Shown here: one piece after another, positions 18,130-26,839 of the stretch
Layout: every line of letters begins with the position of its first letter
Numbering within the stretch: the first letter of the stretch is position 1
DNA from: Sinimarinibacterium sp. NLF-5-8
GTDB taxonomy: Bacteria; Pseudomonadota; Gammaproteobacteria; Nevskiales; Nevskiaceae
Reading direction: 5' to 3'
Length of the DNA: 64,000 bases
Assembly (NCBI RefSeq): GCF_010092425.1
Contig: NZ_CP048030.1
Coordinates: forward strand, 868,001-932,000
Program-made: the position numbers and the translations under genes
Notes under the pieces: model-generated
What the model was told of the DNA's origin: nothing
Database searches by the model: none
What the model saw: the letters and a program-made list of their open reading frames with translations, nothing else

Positions 18130-19136
18130 TTCGTTTGATTGCCGTACTGGCCTTGGTCGCAGGTGCGCTGAGCTGGGATTTTGCGCGGGTGCTGCAAACA
18201 CCGTTGCAACTGGATGAGGGCGCAACCCTGAGCGTGCCCGATGGCACCGGCTTTGTGCGTCTGACCCATTCGCTTGCCGATCATGGCTGGTTGGCACATG
18301 CCCCGCGCAGCCTGTGGTATCTGCGTGCCTATGCGCGCTGGCAGGGGCTGGATACCCGCATCAAGGCCGGCGAGTACCGGCTGCCGGTGGGGACCACGCC
18401 GGTTCAGGCGGTGGCGTTGATCGTCAGCGGTCAGGCCATTGTGCAGACGCTGCGCTTGACCGAAGGCTGGACGTTTGCACAGGCACTGGCGCAAGTGCGC
18501 GCGCACCCTGCACTCAAGCAGACTTTGCCCGTCGATGCTGACCCCACCACGGTGATGCGCGCGATCAGCGACGGGTTCCCGCCGGTACAAGGTGAGCCGG
18601 AAGGCTGGCTGTTTCCTGATACCTATCACTTTGCCCGGGGTATCACCGATGTGGCGTTTTTGAAGCGCGCGCTGACCACGATGCAGGCCGTCCTCGCGCA
18701 GGAATGGGAGGGGCGTGCCGATCACCTGCCTTATGACAGTCCTGAACAGGCCTTGGTGATGGCCTCGATCATTGAAAAAGAAACCGGCATTGCGGACGAA
18801 CGCGCGCAGATTGCAGGGGTTTTTGTCCGACGACTCAATCTGGGGATGCGTCTGCAAACCGATCCCACCGTCATTTATGGCATGGGCGCGCGCTATAACG
18901 GCACCATCCGCAAAGCCGATTTGCTCGCCGATACGCCGTATAACACCTACACCCGTGATGGCCTGCCGCCAACACCGATTTGTCTGCCCAGTCGTGCCGC
19001 GATTCATGCTGCATTGCACCCGGCACCGGGCAAAGCGTTGTATTTTGTCTCGCGCGGTGACGGCAGCCACGTTTTCAGTGAAACGCTGGCGCAGCACAAT
19101 GCTGCGGTGCGGCAGTATATTTTGAATAAAAAATAA
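18117..19136 (+). CDS. mltG: Endolytic murein transglycosylase
   Basis: Inner-membrane lytic transglycosylase that cuts nascent peptidoglycan strands and sets glycan length. 339 residues. One N-terminal membrane anchor (LIRLIAVLALVAGAL), a LysM-like subdomain (GEYRLPVGTTPVQAVALI), and the YceG catalytic region with MASIIEKETG (catalytic Glu), QTDPTVIYGMG, YNTY and the C-terminal YFVSRGDGSHVF. The order pabC-mltG-tmk-holB is the usual gammaproteobacterial one. Confidence 0.96.
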   Translation: MRFLIRLIAVLALVAGALSWDFARVLQTPLQLDEGATLSVPDGTGFVRLTHSLADHGWLAHAPRSLWYLRAYARWQGLDTRIKAGEYRLPVGTTPVQAVALIVSGQAIVQTLRLTEGWTFAQALAQVRAHPALKQTLPVDADPTTVMRAISDGFPPVQGEPEGWLFPDTYHFARGITDVAFLKRALTTMQAVLAQEWEGRADHLPYDSPEQALVMASIIEKETGIADERAQIAGVFVRRLNLGMRLQTDPTVIYGMGARYNGTIRKADLLADTPYNTYTRDGLPPTPICLPSRAAIHAALHPAPGKALYFVSRGDGSHVFSETLAQHNAAVRQYILNKK

Positions 19137-19150
19137 CCACAGGAGACCGT

Positions 19151-19786
19151 GTGCAAGCGGGGCGATTGATCACCTTTGAAGGCGGCGAGGGCAGCGGCAA
19201 GTCTACCCAGGCTCGGCTTTTGGCCGAAATCCTGCGCGCCCAGGGGCATCGCGTCACGCTGACGCGCGAACCTGGCGGCACGCCGCTGGCCGAAGCCATC
19301 CGTGAACTGGTGCTGGGCAACTGGGCCGAAGGCATGGACGGCGTCACCGAACTGCTGCTGATGTTTGCGGCGCGCGCGGCGCATCTGCATGGACTGATCC
19401 AGCCGGCGCTGGCACAGGGACAGATCGTCATCTGCGATCGCTTCATCGATTCCAGCCACGCCTACCAGGGCGGCGGACAGGGCATCGACGGCACCCATCT
19501 GGCGGCGCTGGAGGCCCTGGTGATGCCAACACTGCGGATTGATCTGACCTTCATTCTCGACCTTCCGGTGGCCCAGGGGCTGGCGCGCGCGCGCGCGCGT
19601 GGGCAGACCAATCGGTTTGAAGACGTCCACACATCCTTCATGCAGCGTGTGCGCGAGGCGTTTTTGCAGCGCGCGGCGCAGTTCCCCGATCGCTGTGCCG
19701 TCATCGACGCCAGCGCCCCCCGGGCGGCGGTGACGCGCGCGATCGAAGATCGTGTTGCTGCGCTTTTGCAACAGAAGGCGCACTGA
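19151..19786 (+). CDS. tmk: Thymidylate kinase
   Basis: Phosphorylates dTMP to dTDP. 211 residues from a GTG start with a strong AGGAG 5-10 bases upstream. P-loop FEGGEGSGKSTQ (residues 9-20), substrate motif DRFIDSSHAYQGGG, and a LID region ARARARGQTNRFE. The basic LID run is encoded by a 15-base alternating CG tract (19583-19597), one of the longest in the window. Only one base separates its stop from the holB start. Confidence 0.97.
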   Translation: MQAGRLITFEGGEGSGKSTQARLLAEILRAQGHRVTLTREPGGTPLAEAIRELVLGNWAEGMDGVTELLLMFAARAAHLHGLIQPALAQGQIVICDRFIDSSHAYQGGGQGIDGTHLAALEALVMPTLRIDLTFILDLPVAQGLARARARGQTNRFEDVHTSFMQRVREAFLQRAAQFPDRCAVIDASAPRAAVTRAIEDRVAALLQQKAH

Positions 19787-19787
19787 T

Positions 19788-20822
19788 ATGACGCATGATT
19801 TCACCCGGCCGATGCCGTGGCAGCAGGATCTGTGGCTGGAGCTGACCACTCTGGTTTTGCAGCAGCGGCTGTCACATGCCTTGCTGTTCTGCGGAGCCCA
19901 GGGCATAGGCAAGCGGCAGTTTGTGCGCGCCTTTGCGGCTTTTTTGGCCTGTGAACAGCGCAGCGGTTATGCCTGCGGCCAGTGCCGGAGCTGCCTGCAG
20001 CTCGGCAGCGGCACCCAGCCCAATGTCAGCACGCTTTCGGTCAACGGTCTGCGCGGTCTGGCGCTGACCCCGGGTGGACACAGCGAGCAGGGACTGATTC
20101 ATCATCAGCCGGAATCCGAGACACGCCGCGAGATTCCAGTGGACTCGGTGCGCAAACTGATCGATCAATTGACCCTGTCTGCTCACTACGGCAGCACACG
20201 GGTTGCGCTGATCGATGCCGCCGAACAGCTCAGCATCAGCAGTGTCAACGCACTGCTCAAAACCATCGAGGAGCCGCCCGCGCAGACCCATTTGCTGCTG
20301 CTCTCCGAACGCGCGCAGAGCTTGCTGGCAACGCTGCGCAGCCGCTGTCAGCGGATTCTGATGCCCCGCCCCGATGCCGCCACCGCGCTGGCATGGTTGC
20401 GTGAACAGCTCGGCTTTGATGGCAGCGAGGCACTGGATGCGGCGCACGGCGCACCTGTGCGTGCGCTGCAACTGGCGCAGAGCGATGCACTGGCGCAGCA
20501 AAAAGTGTGGCGACAGCTCTGGCAGGATGTTGGCCTGCGCCGGGTCGATCCGCTGACGGCAGCCGCCAGTGTCGATCGGGAACAGCTTGCCGTCCATCTG
20601 GACTGGGCACTGGGCTGGCTCAGCCAGCATCTGCGGCAGGCGATGCTGGCGCGCGCGGGCGCCGAGACGCTCGATGCCACCGTGCAGATGCTCGATACGC
20701 TGCTCGATGCCCGGCGCCGCGCCGCGACCAGTGCCAATGCACAACTGTTGCTGGAGTCGTTGCTGGTTCAATGGCTGCGACTGGGCGCGCGCGTGCTCGA
20801 TAGCCGTGCTTTTGCAGCGTAA
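19788..20822 (+). CDS. holB: DNA polymerase III subunit delta'
   Basis: Clamp-loader subunit of the replicative polymerase. The ATG at 19788 (MTHDFTRPMPWQQDLW) gives 344 residues; a longer in-frame ATG at 19752 overlaps tmk. Seen: degenerate P-loop region FCGAQGIGKRQF, zinc-binding cysteines in CEQRSGYACGQCRSC, the conserved SVNALLKTIEEPP and LRSRCQRI. It lies directly before a PilZ gene, as in Pseudomonas. Confidence 0.95.
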   Translation: MTHDFTRPMPWQQDLWLELTTLVLQQRLSHALLFCGAQGIGKRQFVRAFAAFLACEQRSGYACGQCRSCLQLGSGTQPNVSTLSVNGLRGLALTPGGHSEQGLIHHQPESETRREIPVDSVRKLIDQLTLSAHYGSTRVALIDAAEQLSISSVNALLKTIEEPPAQTHLLLLSERAQSLLATLRSRCQRILMPRPDAATALAWLREQLGFDGSEALDAAHGAPVRALQLAQSDALAQQKVWRQLWQDVGLRRVDPLTAAASVDREQLAVHLDWALGWLSQHLRQAMLARAGAETLDATVQMLDTLLDARRRAATSANAQLLLESLLVQWLRLGARVLDSRAFAA

Positions 20823-20858
20823 TCCACTTAGAGTCTGAACCGTGATCAATCGGGTGAT

Positions 20859-21224
20859 GTGTCAATGAATGGACCTTCTGCTTCGAGTGGCCAGCCGGCC
20901 ATTCTGACGCTCAATATCAAGGACAAGGCCGCCCTGTATTCGGGCTATATGCCATTCATCAAAAATGGCGGGCTGTTCATTCCCACCACCAAGGAATACC
21001 GTCTTGGCGACGAGGTTTTCATTCTGCTGACCCTGATGGAAGACCCCGAGCGTTTGCCGGTGGCGGGCAAGATCATCTGGATCACGCCCAAGGGCGCGCA
21101 AAACAAGCGACCCCAGGGCATTGGCGTGCAGTTTTCCGAGCAGGATGGCGGCGTGACCCAGAAAAAAATCGAAGCACTGCTGGCGGGGGCACTCGGCGGC
21201 GAGCGTCCGACCCATACGATGTGA
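20859..21224 (+). CDS. pilZ: PilZ-domain protein, type IV pilus assembly PilZ
   Basis: Short (121 residues) single-domain PilZ protein of the type needed for type IV pilus biogenesis. The stretch YSGYMPFIKNGGLFIPTTKE and GDEVFILLTLMEDPERL match PilZ proper. The N-terminal RxxxR and the D/NxSxxG c-di-GMP-binding motifs are missing, as in the founding P. aeruginosa PilZ, so it probably does not bind c-di-GMP. A GTG at 20859 and an ATG six bases later are both possible starts. Its position after holB and the presence of pilG/I/J/H and chpA in the window support a role in twitching motility. Confidence 0.92.
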   Translation: MSMNGPSASSGQPAILTLNIKDKAALYSGYMPFIKNGGLFIPTTKEYRLGDEVFILLTLMEDPERLPVAGKIIWITPKGAQNKRPQGIGVQFSEQDGGVTQKKIEALLAGALGGERPTHTM

Positions 21225-21255
21225 CGGCAAAATCCGGTTCCACCGGATTCTGCCG
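21225..21255. terminator. Hairpin between convergent pilZ and the cNMP/rhodanese gene
   Basis: A 13-bp inverted repeat with one mismatch (21225-21237 with 21243-21255) around TTCCA starts right after the pilZ stop. There is no T-tract on either side, so it may act with Rho or simply protect 3' ends. The palindrome GATCGCGCGCGATC (21255-21268) follows directly and overlaps the other gene's stop codon. Confidence 0.5.
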
Positions 21256-21266
21256 ATCGCGCGCGA

Positions 21267-22304
21267 TCAGGCGTGCCCCAGCCCTGCTTCCAGCGATACG
21301 GCGTTGAGTCCCTTCTGATTCAGCACGAACGCTGCGACTGCGCTGCGCTGGCCGTTGTCGCAGGTGGTGATCCAGGTGACGGAAGGATCGAGTGTGGACA
21401 ATTTCATCCGCAGCATGAACAGCGGCAGATTCAGCGCGCCCGGCAGCCCGTTGTGCTGATACTCGGCAGGCAGCCGCACATCCAGCCAGCGCGCGCGGCC
21501 GCTGGCGATCAACTGTTCGGCCTGCGCGCGCGTGATGCCCTGCGCCAGCGGTTTGCTCAGCAGACTGTGAAAATCGTCCTTGCTCAGCCGCATCAGACGA
21601 CAGGCGGTGAGGGCGGTGACGCTGGCGTTGCGCGGCGCCTCCGACATCAGCGCTTCTTCGCCAAAGCAGGCACCGGCTTCGAGTTCGGCAAGGCGCACCG
21701 GCTTGTTGCCAGGTTGTTCGCGCGTCACGATGCAGCGACCTTCGAGCAGTACATAGAAAAAATCGCCCTCGGCTCCCTGCTGGATCACCACCTCGCCTGC
21801 GGCCAGTCGAGTCGGCTGCATCCGCTGGAACAGCGTCTGCAAATGAGCCGGGGGGATTTGCCTGAGACTGCGGATCTGTAACAGCCGCACCATCCAGTCA
21901 TCGCTGATCTGCGCGGTGGCCAGCTCACCCAGTTCGAATGAGCCGGTGCGATCCCATGTCAGCAGGATGTCCAGTCGGGAGGGGTCAATGCTCAGGCAGC
22001 GTACCGGCGTCAGCGCATAGGCTGAAACCCGACGCGGCGATTGGTGCGCCAGTGCGTGGCGCGCGGCGGCAGAACCGGCGGTGACCTGACCCAGTGCCGC
22101 ACCGCTGGCATTGCGGTATTCAACCGTGCCATCCATGACAAACAGCATTCGTGTTGCCGGTTCCGCAGCCCTGAACAGCACCTGGTCTGCCTGCAGGACT
22201 TCGATCGAACTGTTGTGCGCCAGCTCCTGACGACTGTCTACGCGCAGTGCGCTCAGCGGCTCGAAACGGGCAAACAAAACAGGGTCAACGGTTTCTGCGG
22301 TCAT
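21267..22304 (-). CDS. Double cyclic-nucleotide-binding-domain protein with C-terminal rhodanese domain
   Basis: 345 residues, no signal peptide or membrane segment, so cytosolic. A degenerate CAP-family domain (about 30-120) comes first, then a well-formed one (about 154-248) with FGEEALMSEAPRNASV, which keeps the Glu and Arg that bind the cyclic phosphate in related domains. The C-terminal rhodanese domain (about 262-345) has the active-site loop TTCDNGQRSA with Cys315. Such a protein could couple cyclic-nucleotide or other small-ligand sensing to sulfur transfer; that is inference. No DNA-binding domain is present. Downstream (same strand) of an SLC13-type transporter, 110 bases away, with direct repeats in the gap. 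Confidence 0.82.
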   Translation of the reverse strand: MTAETVDPVLFARFEPLSALRVDSRQELAHNSSIEVLQADQVLFRAAEPATRMLFVMDGTVEYRNASGAALGQVTAGSAAARHALAHQSPRRVSAYALTPVRCLSIDPSRLDILLTWDRTGSFELGELATAQISDDWMVRLLQIRSLRQIPPAHLQTLFQRMQPTRLAAGEVVIQQGAEGDFFYVLLEGRCIVTREQPGNKPVRLAELEAGACFGEEALMSEAPRNASVTALTACRLMRLSKDDFHSLLSKPLAQGITRAQAEQLIASGRARWLDVRLPAEYQHNGLPGALNLPLFMLRMKLSTLDPSVTWITTCDNGQRSAVAAFVLNQKGLNAVSLEAGLGHA

Positions 22305-22344
22305 CGGCTTGCCGGGATGTTCAACAAAACAGGCGGATAGTGTA

Positions 22345-22398
22345 CGGATACCGGATGTTTTCCACCTTGGCAGGATTCTGCCTTTTTATCGGATACCG
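22345..22398. promoter_or_regulatory. Direct repeats CGGATACCG in the leader of the cNMP/rhodanese gene
   Basis: Two exact copies of CGGATACCG at 22345-22353 and 22390-22398, 45 bases apart, lie in the 110-base gap upstream of the cNMP/rhodanese start codon. The spacing and position fit an operator, but two 9-base copies could also be chance. Confidence 0.3.
22369..22387 (+). terminator. Small plus-strand hairpin with T-tract
   Basis: GGCAG-GATT-CTGCC followed by TTTTT. It points along the plus strand, against both flanking genes, so it could stop antisense transcription or be part of a regulatory site; no plus-strand gene ends here. Confidence 0.35.
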
Positions 22399-22414
22399 CG
22401 CGTCCCGGCTCGGG

Positions 22415-24199
22415 TCAGCCAGGATAAAACGGCCAGACCAGCGGAATGATGATCAGGCTGATGGCTGCCAGAGCCAGCTGTAACGGAATGCCGATGCGCG
22501 CAAAGTCGGTGAACCGATAGCCGCCGGGGCCTTGCACCATCAGATTGGTCTGGTAGCCGATCGGGGTCGAAAAACTGGCCGATGCCGCCATCATCACTGC
22601 AAACATGAAGGGCAACGGGCTGGCCTCCAGCCGTGCCGCCAGCGCCATGGCCACCGGGTAAATCAGTACGGCAGCGGCATTGTTGCTGAGCATCTCGGTG
22701 GCCGTTGCGGTGATCACATAGATCAGCAGCAAAGCCACCCAGGGGTTGGCTGTGGATGAGTTCAACAGGGTGTCGGCCACCAGTGTTGCGGCGCCGGTCA
22801 CCGCCAGTGCCTTGCCCAAGGCAAATGAGCAGGCAATCACCAGCAGCACCTGGGTATCAATACTGCGCCGTGCCGCGCTCAGGCTGACGCAACCCAGCGC
22901 CAGCGTTGCCGCCGCACCGAGCAGCGCCGCGGTGACCATCGGCAGCCAGTTCAGCGTTGCGGCAAGCACCACTGCGGCCAGAATGCCCCACGCGCGCAGC
23001 GCGCGGTCAAATCGTGGAATATCGGAATTTTCAACATCGCTGACGACCAGAAAATCAGGCGAATGGCGATGTCGATCAACCCAGGTCGGGCGCGCTTCGA
23101 TCAGCAAGGTATCGGCTGCACGCAGAATCACATCACCGAGGCCGCCGGGTACCCGTTGTCCATCGCGCGCCACCGCCACCACCGTTGCGCCGTAATGGGT
23201 ATGAAAGCGGCTGTCACGCAGGGTCTGGTTGATCAGCGGGCAGCGCGGCGAGATCACCACTTCGACCAGATGACGTTCGGGATATTGCTGCGCCAGAGAA
23301 GCGGCCTCGCCATTGCGCGGTGCAGACAGGCCACGGATGCGTTGCAGATCAACGATGGCATCGATGTCGCCGGCAAACACCAGACGGTCCTCGGGCAGTA
23401 ACCGCTCCTCGGATTGCACGGCGGGGATGATGCGACCATCGCGTTCGATTTCAATCAGAAACAAACGCCCCAGCTGGCGCAGTCCGGCCTCGACAATGGT
23501 TTGCCCCACCAGCGGCCCGGTGGCATCCACCATCATCTCGACGGTGTATTCGCGCGGATCGGCAAATGCCGAGGTTGCCGGACGACGGTCGGCGAGCAGA
23601 CGACGGCTGGCGGCCAGAATATACAAGGTGCCCGCCAGGGCACAGGGAATCCCGACCCAGGCAATCTCGAACATGCCGATACTGGGCTGGCCATCACGCA
23701 TCCACAAACCGTTGACGACCAGATTGGTCGAGGTGCCGATCAGGGTGCAAGTGCCCCCGAGAATGGCGGCATAACTCAGTGGAATCAGCAGTTTGGATGC
23801 CGAAATCTGGTGGCGCTTGGCCCACGCCAGGATCGGTGGCATGAATGCTGCGACCACGGGGGTGTTGTTGATGAAGGCACTCAGGCCGATCACCGGTGCC
23901 ATGACCCGCAGCTGCGCCGGCCCAATACCCCGGGGACGACCCAGCAACTGGCGGGTGATCCAGTCGATTGCGCCGGTGTCACGCAGCCCTGCGGCGATGA
24001 CATACATTGCGGCGACGGTGATCATGCCGTCGTTGGAAAAACCTTCCAGTGCTTGTGCCGGCGTCAAGATCCCCAGTGTCAGCAAGGTCAGCATCGCCAG
24101 CAACAACACCAGCTCCGCCGCCAGTTTTTCAGTGATCAGCAATCCCAGCGTTGCCACGACAACCGCCAGGGTCATGAAAATGTGTAAATCCACAGACAT
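22415..24199 (-). CDS. SLC13-family (DASS) transporter with two RCK_C domains
   Basis: Predicted sodium- or proton-coupled anion transporter (dicarboxylate, sulfate or related). 594 residues: N-terminal block of membrane helices with NNTPVVAAFMPP and GGTCTLIGTSTNLVV, two cytoplasmic TrkA-C/RCK_C domains at about 213-290 and 300-375, then a second membrane block with MLSNNAAAVLIYPVA and FSTPIGYQTNLMVQGPGGY. The two-fold Asn-Thr/Pro motifs are those of the substrate and sodium sites of this superfamily. This architecture is often annotated as a sulfur-related permease, but the substrate cannot be read from sequence. It shares its strand with the rhodanese-domain gene downstream and the FAH-family gene upstream. 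Confidence 0.88.
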   Translation of the reverse strand: MSVDLHIFMTLAVVVATLGLLITEKLAAELVLLLAMLTLLTLGILTPAQALEGFSNDGMITVAAMYVIAAGLRDTGAIDWITRQLLGRPRGIGPAQLRVMAPVIGLSAFINNTPVVAAFMPPILAWAKRHQISASKLLIPLSYAAILGGTCTLIGTSTNLVVNGLWMRDGQPSIGMFEIAWVGIPCALAGTLYILAASRRLLADRRPATSAFADPREYTVEMMVDATGPLVGQTIVEAGLRQLGRLFLIEIERDGRIIPAVQSEERLLPEDRLVFAGDIDAIVDLQRIRGLSAPRNGEAASLAQQYPERHLVEVVISPRCPLINQTLRDSRFHTHYGATVVAVARDGQRVPGGLGDVILRAADTLLIEARPTWVDRHRHSPDFLVVSDVENSDIPRFDRALRAWGILAAVVLAATLNWLPMVTAALLGAAATLALGCVSLSAARRSIDTQVLLVIACSFALGKALAVTGAATLVADTLLNSSTANPWVALLLIYVITATATEMLSNNAAAVLIYPVAMALAARLEASPLPFMFAVMMAASASFSTPIGYQTNLMVQGPGGYRFTDFARIGIPLQLALAAISLIIIPLVWPFYPG

Positions 24200-24336
24200 A
24201 TCCAGACAGCATCAGGGCTGTTCAAAAACAGGCGCGAAGTTTAATCAGCGGCAGTCAGGCTGCCCAGCCGCCGCCGCCCGAGGATCGCAAACGATCTATG
24301 AATATGTCGCCGGAGATCTGCCTGTGATGAATCCAT

Positions 24337-24963
24337 CTATTCACATTGCCAGCTGAATGTTCCGAGTGCAGGGCTGGACAGGGTGATCCGGTCTCCGGGA
24401 TGAAGGACGCCCACGCCTTCGGGGGTGCCGGTGAAAATCACATCGTCCGGCTCCAGCGACCAGGTTTGGGACAGCAGGTGAATTTGCCGGGCGACCGAAT
24501 ACAGCATTTTCCGAGTATGCCCATGCTGACGCAAAACGCCATTGACATGGCAAGTAAAATCAATGTCTTGCAAGTCATGATCAAGAAATGGCTTGAAGTC
24601 TCCAAGTGGCGCTGCGCCGTCAAAGGCCTTGGCCAGTTCCCATGGTCGGCCTTGCGCGCGCAACCGGGTTTGCAGTTCACGCAGGGTCAGATCCAGCCCC
24701 AGGGTGATGCCGGCCACGCAGTCCAGGGCCTCATCCTCGGCAATGTCGCGGCCACCGCCGGTCAATGACACCACCAGCTCAGCCTCGTGATGAACCACGC
24801 CGTGGCCGCGCGGCAACACGATCGGCTCGCCTTCTTCGATCACACAACTGGCGGGTTTGATGAACACCACGCAGTCGCCATCGTCCGGAGGCCCCAGATG
24901 CGCCAGTTCGCGCACATGGGCGGCGTAGTTTTTACCGATGCAGAAGATTCGATTGACGGGCAT
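24337..24963 (-). CDS. Fumarylacetoacetate hydrolase-family protein
   Basis: 208 residues, a small FAH-fold protein like FAHD1/YcgM (acylpyruvase or oxaloacetate decarboxylase types). Seen: FCIGKNYAAHVRELAH near the N-terminus, metal-binding Glu motif HHEAELVVSLTG near residue 67, GLDLTLRELQ, KAFDGAAPLGDF and FTGTPEGVGVL. The substrate is not determinable from sequence. Given the neighbouring PEP carboxykinase, an oxaloacetate- or pyruvate-related role is possible but only an inference. It begins 80 bases after pckA, past a strong terminator, so it is probably transcribed separately. Confidence 0.9.
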   Translation of the reverse strand: MPVNRIFCIGKNYAAHVRELAHLGPPDDGDCVVFIKPASCVIEEGEPIVLPRGHGVVHHEAELVVSLTGGGRDIAEDEALDCVAGITLGLDLTLRELQTRLRAQGRPWELAKAFDGAAPLGDFKPFLDHDLQDIDFTCHVNGVLRQHGHTRKMLYSVARQIHLLSQTWSLEPDDVIFTGTPEGVGVLHPGDRITLSSPALGTFSWQCE

Positions 24964-24992
24964 GTGGATATGCTGCCGGGCTGGATCAACGG

Positions 24993-25023
24993 AAAAAACA
25001 AAACAGCCACCCGGAGGTGGCTG
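24993..25023 (-). terminator. Rho-independent terminator of pckA
   Basis: On the minus strand CAGCCACC-TCCG-GGTGGCTG (25023-25004), an 8-bp perfect GC-rich stem, is followed by a TTTTGTTTTTT tract. It begins about 20 bases beyond the pckA stop. Confidence 0.93.
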
Positions 25024-25043
25024 CTGATGAGGCCTGCTTGCGC

Positions 25044-26696
25044 TTAAATGCGCGCTTCGATGCCAAAAGCGGCAAAGCCTTTTTTGTCAAAGTTTTCGCG
25101 GAAAAGATCGCGCAGTTTGGTCGCCGTGGCGTCGTAAGCCGCCTTGTCCTGCCAGGTATTGCGCGGGTTGAGAATGGCGCTGTCCACGTCCGGGCAGGTC
25201 GTGGGCATCTTGAGATTGAAGATGGGATGGATTTCGGTTTCAACCGCATCCAGTTCACCGTTCAACGCAGCGTTGAGCAGCGCGCGGGTGATCTTCAGGC
25301 TCATGCGCTTGCCGGTGCCGTAGGCGCCGCCGCTCCAGCCGGTGTTCAGCAAAATGCAGCGGACGTGGTACTTCTGCATTTTGTCGGCCAGCAACTCGGC
25401 ATACACATTGGGTTTTTGCGCCATGAACGGGCCGCCGAAGGCCACCGAAAACGCCGGTTGCGGCTCTTGCACGCCCACTTCGGTGCCGGCCACCTTGGAG
25501 GTGAATCCGGAGACAAAGTGATACATCACGTCTTTGGGTTCGAGGATCGAAACCGGCGGCAAAACACCAAAGGCATCGGCAGTCAGCAGCACGATGGTCT
25601 GCGGATGCGGGCCACGGCCATTGGGCATGATGTTGGGGTTGGCTTCCAGCGGGTAGGCAAAGCGGGTGTTTTCAGCGATCGAGTCGTCCGTCAGGTCCAG
25701 CTCATCCGGATGGCATTCTTCCATCTTCTTGCCGGGCAGCGCGGGGACGTTTTCAATCACGGTGCCAGGCTTGGACAGCGCAGCGGCGATGACTGGTTCG
25801 GCTTGTTTGTCCAGATCGATGAGTTTGGCGTAGCAGCCATCTTCGAGATTGCACAGGCCGTTGTCCGACCAGATGGTTTCATCGTCGCCAATCAGGCGGC
25901 GCGCAGCATCGGCCGACAGCGTGGTTTTGCCGGTGCCGGACAGGCCAAACAAAATCGCCGCGTCGTCTTGTGCGCCAACGTTGGCCGAACAGTGCATCGA
26001 CAGGCGCCCCTCCTTGGGCAGCAGGAAGTTGCCGACAGTGAAGATGGTTTTTTTGACCACACCGCAGTAGTCGGCACGACCGGCGACCAGACAGATGCGG
26101 TTGCGGGTGTCGATGATCACAGCGACCTCGGAGCGAGTGCCGTCGCGCTCGGGTTCGCAGACAAAGCTGGGGACGTTGAGCATGGTCCAGCGGCGAGCCT
26201 CAACGTCTTTTACGCCTTGCAAATCTTTGGGGAACATGATGTGCGCAAACATCGCGTGAGTGGCGTATTCGCCGACAAAGCGATAGGGCACGGCAAAGTC
26301 GGGGTCGGAGCCCATGAACACGTCTTTGACGTAGAGCGTGCTGTTTTTGGCGTTGACGTGATCCACCACGCGCTTGAGCAGGGCGGGGAACTTGTCGGGA
26401 TCAAAGCCGTTGAGATCGGGTTTGAACCAGATTTCATCGGCCACTTCGGGCCATTTGACGGCGTAGGTATCCTTGACGCGACGGCCAGTGCAGTCGGGAT
26501 CGGTGTAATACACCAGTGGGCCGTTGACACCCAGCGCGGTGGCAAAGGCTTTTTGCGCGTCGGATGGGCCGCCGTGGGTGACGCGACCGCGGTCATTGGC
26601 GATCGCGGCATGGAACAGCTCAGTTTTACTCAGGTTGTACTGATAGGTGACGGTTTTAAGGCCCAACAACTGTTCAAGATCGGCGGCAAAGGCCAT
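25044..26696 (-). CDS. pckA: Phosphoenolpyruvate carboxykinase (ATP)
   Basis: Gluconeogenic conversion of oxaloacetate to PEP using ATP. 550 residues. Seen: the P-loop FGLSGTGKTTLSAD, preceding GVVKKTIFTVGNFLLPKEG, the metal/nucleotide region DNGLCNLEDGCYAK, FGGPFMAQKP-type C-terminal block, and the adenine-binding NTGWSGGAYGTGKRMSL, all typical of the ATP-dependent (not GTP) class. GAGG lies 7-10 bases before the ATG. The gene sits alone between terminators and probably forms its own unit. Confidence 0.97.
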   Translation of the reverse strand: MAFAADLEQLLGLKTVTYQYNLSKTELFHAAIANDRGRVTHGGPSDAQKAFATALGVNGPLVYYTDPDCTGRRVKDTYAVKWPEVADEIWFKPDLNGFDPDKFPALLKRVVDHVNAKNSTLYVKDVFMGSDPDFAVPYRFVGEYATHAMFAHIMFPKDLQGVKDVEARRWTMLNVPSFVCEPERDGTRSEVAVIIDTRNRICLVAGRADYCGVVKKTIFTVGNFLLPKEGRLSMHCSANVGAQDDAAILFGLSGTGKTTLSADAARRLIGDDETIWSDNGLCNLEDGCYAKLIDLDKQAEPVIAAALSKPGTVIENVPALPGKKMEECHPDELDLTDDSIAENTRFAYPLEANPNIMPNGRGPHPQTIVLLTADAFGVLPPVSILEPKDVMYHFVSGFTSKVAGTEVGVQEPQPAFSVAFGGPFMAQKPNVYAELLADKMQKYHVRCILLNTGWSGGAYGTGKRMSLKITRALLNAALNGELDAVETEIHPIFNLKMPTTCPDVDSAILNPRNTWQDKAAYDATATKLRDLFRENFDKKGFAAFGIEARI

Positions 26697-26719
26697 GGGT
26701 ATACCTCAAATGATGGTTG

Positions 26720-26753
26720 AAAAATGGCATCGCGCCACCCAAAGGAGGCGCGA
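26720..26753 (-). terminator. Probable terminator after pilJ
   Basis: On the minus strand a 7-bp stem TCGCGCC/GGCGCGA (26753-26747 with 26736-26730) with a 10-base loop is followed, after TGCCA, by a T-run reaching 26720. It lies 87 bases past the pilJ stop and just upstream of the pckA ribosome-binding site, so it would separate the two units. Confidence 0.55.
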
Positions 26754-26839
26754 ATGGTAAGGAGCACAGCGAGGCGAGGCAAGGGCAGTGCGGCCAATGC
26801 CGCGCGTAACGCCGGTCAGTCTGGCGGCGGGGGGAATGC

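Noticed and set aside
25017-26720. 567-codon plus-strand frame opposite pckA
   Set aside because: Antisense shadow; pckA on the minus strand has full family motifs, ribosome-binding site and terminator.
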